Made by a program: the position numbers and the translations under genes. A stretch of DNA of 5,823 bases, taken from Candidatus Aciduliprofundum sp. Its GTDB lineage: Archaea; Thermoplasmatota; Thermoplasmata; Thermoplasmatales; Aciduliprofundaceae. The first letter of the stretch is position 1; each line of letters starts with the position of its first letter. Shown here in pieces: positions 1-5,823 of the stretch. The stretch is taken from assembly GCA_015523135.1 (NCBI GenBank), contig WAKY01000129.1, positions 1-5,823 on the forward strand. The letters are read 5' to 3'. The notes below the pieces were generated by a model. The model was not told the origin of the DNA and ran no database searches. It saw only the letters and a program-made list of their open reading frames with translations.

Positions 1-3000
1 ACAGATGCTTTCTATGCTCAGCCAAACTATAACTCTACATACTTCAGCTATGAGCCACAGTTCTTTATAGGCAGAATCCCTGTAAATCCTTTGACCGCAA
101 ACAAGGTTGTAGATAAGATAATCTACTATGCAGCCCACAAAACAGGAAACATAGAAAATGTTACACTCTCTGGTGGCCAAGTATTTGAAACTCCATATTT
201 CCTTGGAGAAACAGGGGTTTTAGAGCCACTCAACTATGGATGGGCTGATGGTGTAAAAGTTACAGAGTATTTCCATACACTTAGGAATTTCACATACAAT
301 AATTTCATAAAGATGATGTACAATAGCGATATGATAATTGAAATAACCCATGGCTCAGGGTTCTCATTCTGGCACCACAATGATGAAGTTAGCGCTTGGG
401 ATTTCAGCATGAATTCATCCTACGGAAGCTTGCCAATTTATATCTCTGGCTCATGCCTTAACGGTGCTTGGGATGAAGAAGTTTATCCCTCTGAGTTTGC
501 ATCTGGAATAAATGGGGGTACATCAATAGCTGAGAAGATGCTTTATGCTCCAGATGGAATAATTGCGTACTATGGTGGAGATAGAGAGGCCTATGGAAGC
601 ACATATGCTTATTTTGATAATGGAACATTGATCGCTCCAAATGATTTTGGAGATTTGATAACTGAGGATGGTACAATAGCAGGTTATTTCTTAGGTACTC
701 ACTTATATGGCCATGTAACACTTGGTATGATGTATTCATTTGCTCTAAGCCTTTATAACCATTGGCTAGGGCCTTATCTTAGGATGCTTGATCCTTGGGA
801 CACAGGGATGAATATGAATATTTGGGCAAGGTCTTACTTTGAATACTCACTTCTAGGAGATCCTGCCCTTCAAGTATCAGGAAGCGGAGCAAGTTATCCA
901 TCTTACAATGTGCCAAATGTTATAATACCAAACGCGGTTTATAATTCAAATGACATACCAGTAATAACAAGAGGAAAAGATGTAATAGTTAACATAAGCA
1001 CAGATTCACCCACGGTTAAAGCAGAGCTTTTATATCTTGAACACGGGTATGGCTCTGGTCCTTGGGGAGCTCAGCCAACATACTATGATTTCATACTGGA
1101 TATGAAAACTTTGCATCCTGTAGCAACAAGCAATGGAATAAATAACTTCACATACTCATTTATGCCTAATAGGGAAGGAACATACATACTATCCGTTTAC
1201 AGCTCAGATGGAAAGAATACAAGATTCTATATGTCATGCGGCTCACCAGCACCGCCATTGACTGTTTCAGAAAGAGAAGCAAATTACAATGGAAGAACTT
1301 ATAGTGAGAGTACTGGAGGCTCTGCTCCAGATGTTCAGGTTATAACTCTCTTAGATTATGGGGATGTGGCATTTGGAAAGACAACTAATGTAACTGCTGT
1401 GCTTTATAACTCTGGAAATGCAACTGCTACAGATATAACAGTGCATTTCTACTTAGAGAATTATGTGCTTATATTCCAAGAGGGTAATTTAAGTCATCCT
1501 TTAGTTTGGCTTGGAAATGCAACCGTGTCATCTCTAGCACCTGGAGAAGTTGCATATGTTACAATACCATGGAAAGCCGTTAATCTTATACCCTTGGGAA
1601 TGGATCCAACAAATTCATCTGTAAGATGGCAATATGTAGTTGCAAGTGCTGATGTTGCTGGAGATTCAAATCCGAACAACAATGCAATGTGGGCCTTGTT
1701 CCATGTGCATTTGCCCTTGGATGTGTGGGTTCAAAAGGTATTCATTCAAAATGATCCCGTAGTGGGAGAGCCAAATAGCATAACATTTGAAATAACTAAC
1801 ATAGGCACTACAAATACAGCTACAAGCAATGTAACCGTTATGGATTATTATAGCATTATAAAAACACTATCTGTAACTCTTGCTCCTGGAGAAACAAAGT
1901 TCATAACTGTACCTTGGACACCTCAGGTTGCAGGAGAGGATATGATTGCAGTAGAAGCTAATACTCCAGGAGATCAGAATCCAAGAAATGATGTAAGCTT
2001 TTACTATCCAAATGGATACTGGTCGATTGCAACTTTCAAAGTACTTAGCTACGATGTAGAGCCAGTTATGGCATCACAGAGTAATGATAACCTAAATATT
2101 GAGTTGTACAACTTTGGTCCATTACCATCTAATGGTACTACAGTTGACCTATGGGAAATAGAGAATGTTAATGCCATAGATGTAGAATCTCCTCATCCTT
2201 ATCCAAACAACTATGATAATGTTTGGACAATAACAGTACCAAATGCTACGAAGATATCCTTGCACTTTAATTATCTATATGTAGAGCCGGGATATGATTA
2301 TGTGTATATTTACAACTCTACAGGTAAGCTGCAGATATCCTACACTGGATTCTATAATGATCTCTGGACACCATTCATAAATGGCTCCACCGTGTATGTA
2401 GAGCTCGTATCTGATGAATCTGTGAATTACACTGGATTCTATATAGATGCCTATGCTACTGGAATAAGCCATATTGGTAGTGCTCAAGTAGGTGCTATTG
2501 CTTCTGGAAATTATGTAACCGCAAGTGTGTCCTTAGGCAATACTACTGCTGGAGTGCATTACTACAAGATAATTACAAATACCCCTGCTGAGAGTGCAAC
2601 TCTAACAACAGGGGGTGCTAACAACAATATTATTTATCAGACAATCGATGTAAAGGACACTATAGCTCCACAGATAGAATCTTTCCATTTGGCGAACTCA
2701 ATCACAAATGATAGAAGCCCGGCACTTAACTTCACATGGTACGATGAAATTTATAGCGGATTCTCTGAGGTGAATGTGCAGATAGATGGTATAACTATAC
2801 CCGCAACTGTAAGTGCTAATGGTAATACCGGAGATGTAGTGGCAAATGTTCCATTCCTTCTAGCAGATGGAAAGCATACGGTGCAAATAACTCTTGTAGA
2901 CAATGGTGGAAATAAAGTTACTGAGAGTTGGACATTTACTGTGGATGCCACACCGCCAACATTGGAGATTACCTCATCTACAAATACTCCCATAACATAT

Positions 3001-3807
3001 ACATCTACATTCTGGATAAATGGAACTACAGAGCCCGGTGCAACAGTTACCATAAATGGTGTAAATGTGCCTGTTGATTCCAATGGAAACTTCGCGTATG
3101 AGACAACATTGGTAAATGGCGAAAATGTATTCATTGTAAAAGCAACTGATGAAGCAGGTAATTCTGCCACAGAAACAGTTACAGCGTTATATCTACCACA
3201 GATACCTGAAATTTTGAATGCCATTAATAATCTAAACTCTGAAATAAGCAATCTGCAGAGCCAGATAACAAGCATGAAGGATGAAATCTCAGACATTCAA
3301 GGAAAGATATCAAATATCCAAGGAGATATTTCCACAATAAACAATGATATCAATGCCATGAAATCACAGCTTAATACTCTCAATTCAAGAATTAATATGC
3401 TCCAGAATGAATTGAAGGACAATGTCACAGCCCTCAATAAGGCTATTCAAGAGCTAAATACAACACTAGTAAATAAGATTGAACAGAATATAGATGACCT
3501 GCAGAGCCAGATTAACGATTTGAAGGACCAAGCAAATGATTTGCAGAGCAATATACAACAGATTAACAGCAATATAACCAATATAAACGAGAAGAACAAG
3601 AAACAGGACAATTCAATTAATTCAGCAAATGCCATTGGATATGCAGGATTGTCCATAGGGATAGTAGCAATTATAATAGCGATAGTGGCAGTTGCAGCAG
3701 CTGCAAGGAAGAACAAGGGAAAAAAAGAGATTTCAGAGGAAAATAATGAGGAAATAGAAGAGAGTACAGAGGAAACTGAAGAAGGCTCTGAGGAGGAAAA
3801 AGAATAA
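1..3807 (+). CDS. Membrane-anchored C25 (gingipain-family) cysteine protease with CARDB, CUB-like and Ig-like modules; 5' end outside window
   Basis: The frame is open from base 1, so 1268 C-terminal residues are visible and the TTG at 91 is an internal Leu, not the start (residues counted here from base 1). Residues 1-293 match the peptidase C25 fold: FIGRIP at 22-27, catalytic His117 in ITHGSG, catalytic Cys152 in SGSCLNGAWD, an AYYGGDREAYG segment near 189-199 and the domain-closing LLGDPAL at 284-290. Then follow an Ig-like module (about 305-415), CARDB-like modules (about 443-570, 571-670 and a split third at 680-727 plus 821-885), a CUB-like module (728-819), two Ig-like modules (887-983, 984-1063), a coiled coil (1067-1210), a membrane helix (1212-1235) and a basic-then-Glu-rich tail. 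About two dozen N-X-S/T sequons suggest N-glycosylation. Only two Cys occur (152, 413). A secreted, membrane-tethered endopeptidase is inferred. C25 enzymes cleave after Arg or Lys in the known cases; specificity here cannot be read. Confidence 0.9.
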   Translation, partial: TDAFYAQPNYNSTYFSYEPQFFIGRIPVNPLTANKVVDKIIYYAAHKTGNIENVTLSGGQVFETPYFLGETGVLEPLNYGWADGVKVTEYFHTLRNFTYNNFIKMMYNSDMIIEITHGSGFSFWHHNDEVSAWDFSMNSSYGSLPIYISGSCLNGAWDEEVYPSEFASGINGGTSIAEKMLYAPDGIIAYYGGDREAYGSTYAYFDNGTLIAPNDFGDLITEDGTIAGYFLGTHLYGHVTLGMMYSFALSLYNHWLGPYLRMLDPWDTGMNMNIWARSYFEYSLLGDPALQVSGSGASYPSYNVPNVIIPNAVYNSNDIPVITRGKDVIVNISTDSPTVKAELLYLEHGYGSGPWGAQPTYYDFILDMKTLHPVATSNGINNFTYSFMPNREGTYILSVYSSDGKNTRFYMSCGSPAPPLTVSEREANYNGRTYSESTGGSAPDVQVITLLDYGDVAFGKTTNVTAVLYNSGNATATDITVHFYLENYVLIFQEGNLSHPLVWLGNATVSSLAPGEVAYVTIPWKAVNLIPLGMDPTNSSVRWQYVVASADVAGDSNPNNNAMWALFHVHLPLDVWVQKVFIQNDPVVGEPNSITFEITNIGTTNTATSNVTVMDYYSIIKTLSVTLAPGETKFITVPWTPQVAGEDMIAVEANTPGDQNPRNDVSFYYPNGYWSIATFKVLSYDVEPVMASQSNDNLNIELYNFGPLPSNGTTVDLWEIENVNAIDVESPHPYPNNYDNVWTITVPNATKISLHFNYLYVEPGYDYVYIYNSTGKLQISYTGFYNDLWTPFINGSTVYVELVSDESVNYTGFYIDAYATGISHIGSAQVGAIASGNYVTASVSLGNTTAGVHYYKIITNTPAESATLTTGGANNNIIYQTIDVKDTIAPQIESFHLANSITNDRSPALNFTWYDEIYSGFSEVNVQIDGITIPATVSANGNTGDVVANVPFLLADGKHTVQITLVDNGGNKVTESWTFTVDATPPTLEITSSTNTPITYTSTFWINGTTEPGATVTINGVNVPVDSNGNFAYETTLVNGENVFIVKATDEAGNSATETVTALYLPQIPEILNAINNLNSEISNLQSQITSMKDEISDIQGKISNIQGDISTINNDINAMKSQLNTLNSRINMLQNELKDNVTALNKAIQELNTTLVNKIEQNIDDLQSQINDLKDQANDLQSNIQQINSNITNINEKNKKQDNSINSANAIGYAGLSIGIVAIIIAIVAVAAAARKNKGKKEISEENNEEIEESTEETEEGSEEEKE
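2038..2655 (+). other. Protein region: CUB-like module (2182-2457) apparently inserted into a third CARDB module
   Basis: The residues encoded by 2038-2181 look like the first half of a CARDB module: a YDVEPV strand, then LNIELYNFGPLPSNGTTVDL. The matching second half appears only at 2461-2655: IGSAQVGAIASGNYVTASV, then GVHYYKIITNTP and an NNN-I-YQTIDV ending. Compare the intact module at residues 571-670, with LAPGET-F-TVPW followed by NPRNDVSFY. Between the halves lies a segment with the CUB pattern: ESPHPYPNNYDN, W-I-VP, LHFNYLYVEPGYDYVYIYN, Y-G-Y, GSTVYVELVSDESVNYTGFYIDAYA. CUB domains usually bind proteins or sugars. This one lacks the disulfide cysteines of classical CUBs. The module identities rest on pattern recognition by eye. 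Confidence 0.62.
2341..2443 (+). repeat. Exact 16-base direct repeat, copies at 2341-2356 and 2428-2443
   Basis: TACACTGGATTCTATA occurs twice, 87 bases (29 codons) apart and in the same reading frame. Each copy encodes Tyr-Thr-Gly-Phe-Tyr inside the CUB-like module of the protease. Both positions are ones where CUB domains tend to carry a Tyr/Gly motif, so the repeat may be conserved protein sequence with shared codon choice rather than a DNA element. Confidence 0.5.
3199..3708 (+). other. Protein region: coiled-coil stalk followed by single membrane helix
   Basis: Residues 1067-1210 of the visible protease form an uninterrupted run of heptads with Ile/Leu at the core positions, for example ISNLQSQITSMKDEISDIQ, with Gln, Asn, Asp and Lys elsewhere and no Pro or Cys. 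The helix IGYAGLSIGIVAIIIAIVAV and the following small residues (1212-1235) then cross the membrane. The flanking RKNKGKK is on the tail side, so the positive-inside rule puts the C terminus in the cytoplasm and everything before it outside. An unbroken helix of about 144 residues would span roughly 20 nm, which suggests an oligomeric stalk lifting the protease toward or through the surface layer. The length is directly visible; oligomerisation and the stalk role are inferred. Confidence 0.8.
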
Positions 3808-3826
3808 CTCCTTTTTTCTTATTTTT
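3808..3826 (+). terminator. T-rich transcription terminator after the protease gene
   Basis: Directly after the TAA stop, 14 of 19 bases are T, in runs of six and five, without a strong GC hairpin. Archaeal RNA polymerase stops at such T tracts without needing a stem-loop. The tract lies just before the promoter of the next operon, which fits a boundary between two transcription units. A second seven-T run at 3851-3857 could act as a backup. Confidence 0.6.
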
Positions 3827-3827
3827 G

Positions 3828-3840
3828 AGAAATTAAATAT
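3828..3840 (+). promoter_or_regulatory. BRE/TATA-box promoter for the kinase-phosphotransferase operon
   Basis: AGAAAT (3828-3833) fits the archaeal BRE pattern of purine, any base, then A/T-rich bases, and runs into TTAAATAT (3833-3840), a good TATA box. Its centre is about 26-27 bases before the ATG at 3863. In archaea the TATA box is normally centred about 26-27 bases before the transcription start, so the transcript should begin at or within a few bases of the start codon. There is no GGAGG-like site in front of this ATG, only a pyrimidine-rich stretch, which supports a leaderless message. Confidence 0.6.
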
Positions 3841-3862
3841 ACTTTGATGCTTTTTTTCTCTT

Positions 3863-4375
3863 ATGCTCATAGCCCTCACAGGCACTCCGGGAACTGGCAA
3901 AACCACAATTGCAAGAATATTGAAAAAAAATTATAAGGTTATCTATCTGAAGGATTTCAAGGATGCTATACTCTACCACGATGAAGATAGGGATGCAGAT
4001 GTTGTTGATATTGAATATCTTAAGGCGAAAATAAAGAAAATGAAGGGCGATATTATTTTGGAAGCACATTACTCTCACGAGCTGCCTGTTGATATTGTAA
4101 TTGTTCTAAGATGTCATCCAGAAGAGCTAAGAGAGAGATTGGGAAAAAGAGGATATAGTGAGAGAAAAATAAGGGAAAATTTAGAGGCGGAGGCAATGGG
4201 GTTAATAACGGCAGAGTCCATTAATTACCATGGAAAAGATAAAGTATTTGAGGTTGATACTACCAAGAAGAGAGTAGAAGAGACTGCGAGAGAAGTTGAG
4301 CATATAATAAAAACAAAGGATAGAAAATATTTACCAAGAATCAACTATATGGAGGAAATACTTAAATGGTACTAA
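3863..4375 (+). CDS. Fap7/AK6-family adenylate kinase-ATPase, probable small-subunit ribosome maturation factor
   Basis: This 170-residue P-loop protein starts LIALTGTPGTGKTT, with the Walker A motif GTPGTGKT at residues 7-14. Other archaeal AK6/Fap7 hallmarks follow in order: VVDIEYLK at 47-54, the Walker-B-like EAHYSH at 67-72 (family form D/E-x-H-x-S-H), VIVLRCHPEELRERL at 79-93, the lid helix RGYSERKIRENLEAEA at 96-111 and a C-terminal tail ending near a Trp. The length is normal for archaeal members. Studied homologues have adenylate kinase and ATPase activity and bind ribosomal protein uS11 during late 30S/40S maturation in the cytoplasm. That role is taken from the family. The ATG at 3863 is the only usable start, because an in-frame TGA at 3845-3847 lies just upstream with no alternative start codon between. 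It is the first gene of an operon and overlaps the next gene by 10 bases. Confidence 0.9.
   Translation: MLIALTGTPGTGKTTIARILKKNYKVIYLKDFKDAILYHDEDRDADVVDIEYLKAKIKKMKGDIILEAHYSHELPVDIVIVLRCHPEELRERLGKRGYSERKIRENLEAEAMGLITAESINYHGKDKVFEVDTTKKRVEETAREVEHIIKTKDRKYLPRINYMEEILKWY
4351..4355 (+). promoter_or_regulatory. Shine-Dalgarno site for the CDP-alcohol phosphotransferase gene
   Basis: GGAGG lies inside the end of the kinase gene, 10 bases before the ATG at 4366, and can pair with the CCTCC at the 3' end of archaeal 16S rRNA. It decides the start of the downstream gene. It contrasts with the absence of such a site before the first gene of the operon. Confidence 0.75.
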
Positions 4376-4968
4376 ATAACTATAGAAAAAATGTTGATTC
4401 GCTCTTAACTGCAATATCAAAGCCATTTATGAAAATGCACCCTAATACCATAACTTTAATCTCTCTATTTGTCTCTTTCCTCGCTGCCCTTTCTTACTAT
4501 CTCACATATATTGGCTCTTATTTCCTCTTCATATTTCTTGCATTCTTAATCCTTGCATCTCTTATGGACGCTATTGATGGAAAAGTTGCCAGATTGCGCG
4601 GGATATCCTCAAATAAGGGGGATTTTCTAGACCATTTAATTGATAGGTATGCTGATATGATGATAATAATTGGAATATCTTTAAGCCCTTACTCAAATCC
4701 ATTAATTGGCCTATTTGCTTTATCAGGGGTGTTTATGACTAGCTATGTGGGAACACAAGCACAAGCCGTGGGTGTTGGGAGGATATATGGAGGTATTCTT
4801 GGTAGGGCTGATAGATTGGTGATATTAATGCTCTTGCCCATAATACAATTTTTCTGGTGGGGATACTACTTCTCCGTATCATCTTGGATCTTAATGATAT
4901 TTGCAGTTCTTGGACACATTACAGCTATTCAGAGGATTTTTTCTGCTTGGAAATCCATTCCTTCTTAA
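4366..4968 (+). CDS. CDP-alcohol phosphatidyltransferase family enzyme, probable archaetidylinositol phosphate synthase
   Basis: This 200-residue integral membrane protein carries the complete CDP-alcohol phosphotransferase signature DxxDGxxAR-x8-GxxxDxxxD: Asp68, Asp71, Gly72, Ala75, Arg76, Gly85, Asp89 and Asp93. These Asp residues bind the metal ions and the CDP group. Hydrophobic helices lie at about 28-50, 51-69, 98-127 (likely two) and in the C-terminal third, near the six usual for the family. PNTITLISL at 26-34 and GGILGRADRLVILML at 142-156 resemble archaeal archaetidylinositol phosphate synthases, which join CDP-archaeol to inositol 1-phosphate. Substrate choice cannot be proven from the motif; glycerol-phosphate or serine-type archaetidyltransferases are alternatives. 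The ATG is set by the GGAGG 10 bases upstream and overlaps the kinase stop by 10 bases, suggesting coupled translation. The last 44 bases overlap priL on the opposite strand. Confidence 0.87.
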   Translation: MVLNNYRKNVDSLLTAISKPFMKMHPNTITLISLFVSFLAALSYYLTYIGSYFLFIFLAFLILASLMDAIDGKVARLRGISSNKGDFLDHLIDRYADMMIIIGISLSPYSNPLIGLFALSGVFMTSYVGTQAQAVGVGRIYGGILGRADRLVILMLLPIIQFFWWGYYFSVSSWILMIFAVLGHITAIQRIFSAWKSIPS

Positions 4969-5823
4969 TTTTATAATAAAGCAGAGGATGTGTCATCCAC
5001 TCTTTTTTGCATAGGTTATCGTTGACTATATCTTTCACGCAAAGTCCGTATGCTTGGAGAGTGGTACATTTTGGTACCTCGTATTCTTTTTTTGAAATCC
5101 CGCCAGTTATGTGCTCAACTTGGTACTTTGTCATAGACTCGTTAAAATCGGGAGCAGTTGCGAATATTTTCATTATTTCCTCATTGTTAACTCCTATTTT
5201 ATGAAGGAATGTAACGAGAAAGAATCTCGCTTGATGAGGCAGATTTACACCACTTTTCAATTTGACAATTATTGATTTTAGGCACGGGGGAAACGCATCT
5301 TCAACAACATTACCAAAATCCTGAGAGGAATATTTGGAAATATACTCATCTTTCAATTCCCTTATTTTTTCAATTTCATCCTTGAAATATTTTTTCAGCA
5401 CATCTTTTTTATCTACATTGCTTTCTATATCCTTTACAAAATTTTTGACAAATGCTTCTCTCAATATCTTTATGAACTCTTCTCTGCTTACAGGAACCCA
5501 GCCATCCTTAAGAGGTTGATTTATAAGCTTGAATGCCTCTCCACTTATACCCGAAGTGTATTTTATGAAATCTAAGAAATGAACTAATGTAAAAAGCTCG
5601 TACTTTGCACCCGCAACCCATGGCTTGGGATTCTCCTTGTGTAATCTTCTTATTTCTTCAGGAATCTCCTTGTATTTTACCCCTAAAGCTGATGCAACCA
5701 GATATACATTCTCGCTGCTATCTTCAATCAAGTACTTTTCAAGCTCATCCCTAATCACATTTGCAAATCTTCTTGTTATTATTGGATCACTAAGGGCTAT
5801 TAGAAAGAGCTTGGAAATATAGA
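4925..5823 (-). CDS. priL: DNA primase large subunit PriL (N terminus beyond right edge)
   Basis: The frame stays open through the right edge, so the GTG at 5758 is probably an internal Val: 21 further in-frame codons precede it (including LIALSDPIITRRFAN) and read like the PriL N-terminal helical region. 298 residues are visible; archaeal PriL is usually about 330-400. Counted from the first full codon, the four conserved Cys that hold the 4Fe-4S cluster are present: Cys180 in FPPC, Cys252 in VPKC, Cys261 in YGLC and Cys271 in NLC. NLPHQARFFLVTFLHKIG and KYQVEHITGG between the first and second Cys, and MTHPLLYY after the fourth, are typical of the C-terminal domain. PriL partners the catalytic PriS and supports initiation of primer synthesis at the replication fork. 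The TAG stop is at 4925-4927. The gene converges on, and overlaps, the phosphotransferase gene. Confidence 0.93.
   Translation of the reverse strand, partial: YISKLFLIALSDPIITRRFANVIRDELEKYLIEDSSENVYLVASALGVKYKEIPEEIRRLHKENPKPWVAGAKYELFTLVHFLDFIKYTSGISGEAFKLINQPLKDGWVPVSREEFIKILREAFVKNFVKDIESNVDKKDVLKKYFKDEIEKIRELKDEYISKYSSQDFGNVVEDAFPPCLKSIIVKLKSGVNLPHQARFFLVTFLHKIGVNNEEIMKIFATAPDFNESMTKYQVEHITGGISKKEYEVPKCTTLQAYGLCVKDIVNDNLCKKEWMTHPLLYYKIKKEWISKQKKSSE
5002..5008 (+). terminator. Possible T-tract terminator for the kinase-phosphotransferase operon
   Basis: CTTTTTT lies about 35 bases after the phosphotransferase stop, inside priL on the opposite strand, and a longer seven-T run follows at 5087-5093. 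With no intergenic space, T tracts here are the first plausible stops for the rightward transcript. The call is weak because they also simply encode Lys-rich segments of PriL. Confidence 0.25.

Noticed and set aside
2751..3296. 181-codon open frame on the minus strand, opposite the Ig-like modules and the start of the coiled coil
   Set aside because: It lies entirely antisense to a strongly supported protein, has low-complexity Val/Ser/Phe-rich composition with no recognisable domain and no promoter or ribosome site that stands out.
3253..3512. Repeated CTGCAGAGCCAGAT at 3253-3266 and 3499-3512, considered as a DNA repeat element
   Set aside because: Both copies encode LQSQI in the coiled coil; heptad periodicity with shared codons explains it.
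3447..3716. Minus-strand frame encoding a hydrophobic 89-residue peptide
   Set aside because: Its hydrophobicity is the complement of the membrane helix and coiled-coil codons of the protease; a shadow frame.
3808..3862. Possible small RNA or small gene in the spacer between protease and kinase
   Set aside because: The 55 bases are fully accounted for by the T-rich terminator and the BRE/TATA promoter.
3833..4078. Minus-strand 81-codon frame over the kinase promoter and N terminus
   Set aside because: It is antisense to a clear P-loop kinase and its composition shows no family pattern.
5007..5822. Three plus-strand frames of 61-65 codons inside the priL region
   Set aside because: All are opposite conserved PriL sequence, including cysteine-ligand segments, and are Ser/Phe/Ile-rich as expected of complements of Lys/Glu-rich coding DNA.
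1..5823. CRISPR array, tRNA, rRNA, insertion sequence or attachment site
   Set aside because: No regularly spaced repeats, cloverleaf-like sequence, transposase or terminal inverted repeats were seen on either strand.

Overview
The window looks like chromosomal DNA from a thermophilic euryarchaeon. Three of its four genes belong to typically archaeal families: a Fap7/AK6-type adenylate kinase, an archaetidylinositol-phosphate-synthase-like CDP-alcohol phosphotransferase, and the large subunit of the archaeal/eukaryotic DNA primase. The AT-rich sequence, heavy use of ATA and AGA/AGG codons, a BRE/TATA promoter about 27 bases ahead of a start codon, and a GGAGG ribosome site only at the internal operon gene fit this. 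The combination with a large secreted C25 (gingipain-family) protease recalls Thermoplasmatota of the Aciduliprofundum/DHVE2 type. That placement is an inference from gene content, not a sequence match.

Layout. (1) Positions 1-3807, + strand: the C-terminal 1268 residues of a very large surface protein. Its start lies left of the window. It carries a C25 cysteine protease domain with the His/Cys dyad visible, an Ig-like module, CARDB-type adhesion modules, a CUB-like module that appears to sit inside the third CARDB, two further Ig-like modules, a long coiled coil, one membrane helix and a short Glu-rich tail. (2) Positions 3808-3862: a compact intergenic spacer with a T-rich terminator followed by a promoter. 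(3) Positions 3863-4968, + strand: a two-gene operon. The Fap7-like kinase is probably translated from a leaderless transcript. It overlaps by 10 bases the CDP-alcohol phosphotransferase gene, which has its own Shine-Dalgarno site. (4) Positions 4925-5823, - strand: priL, cut by the right edge and overlapping the end of the operon tail to tail by 44 bases.

How the genes relate. The protease is a separate transcription unit and probably acts outside the cell in peptide scavenging or surface processing. The other three genes are housekeeping functions: small-subunit ribosome maturation, ether-lipid headgroup synthesis and replication priming. They are packed with almost no spare DNA. No RNA genes, CRISPR arrays, insertion sequences or other mobile elements were seen. 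The most notable feature is the domain architecture of the protease, especially the apparent CUB-in-CARDB nesting and the coiled-coil membrane stalk.
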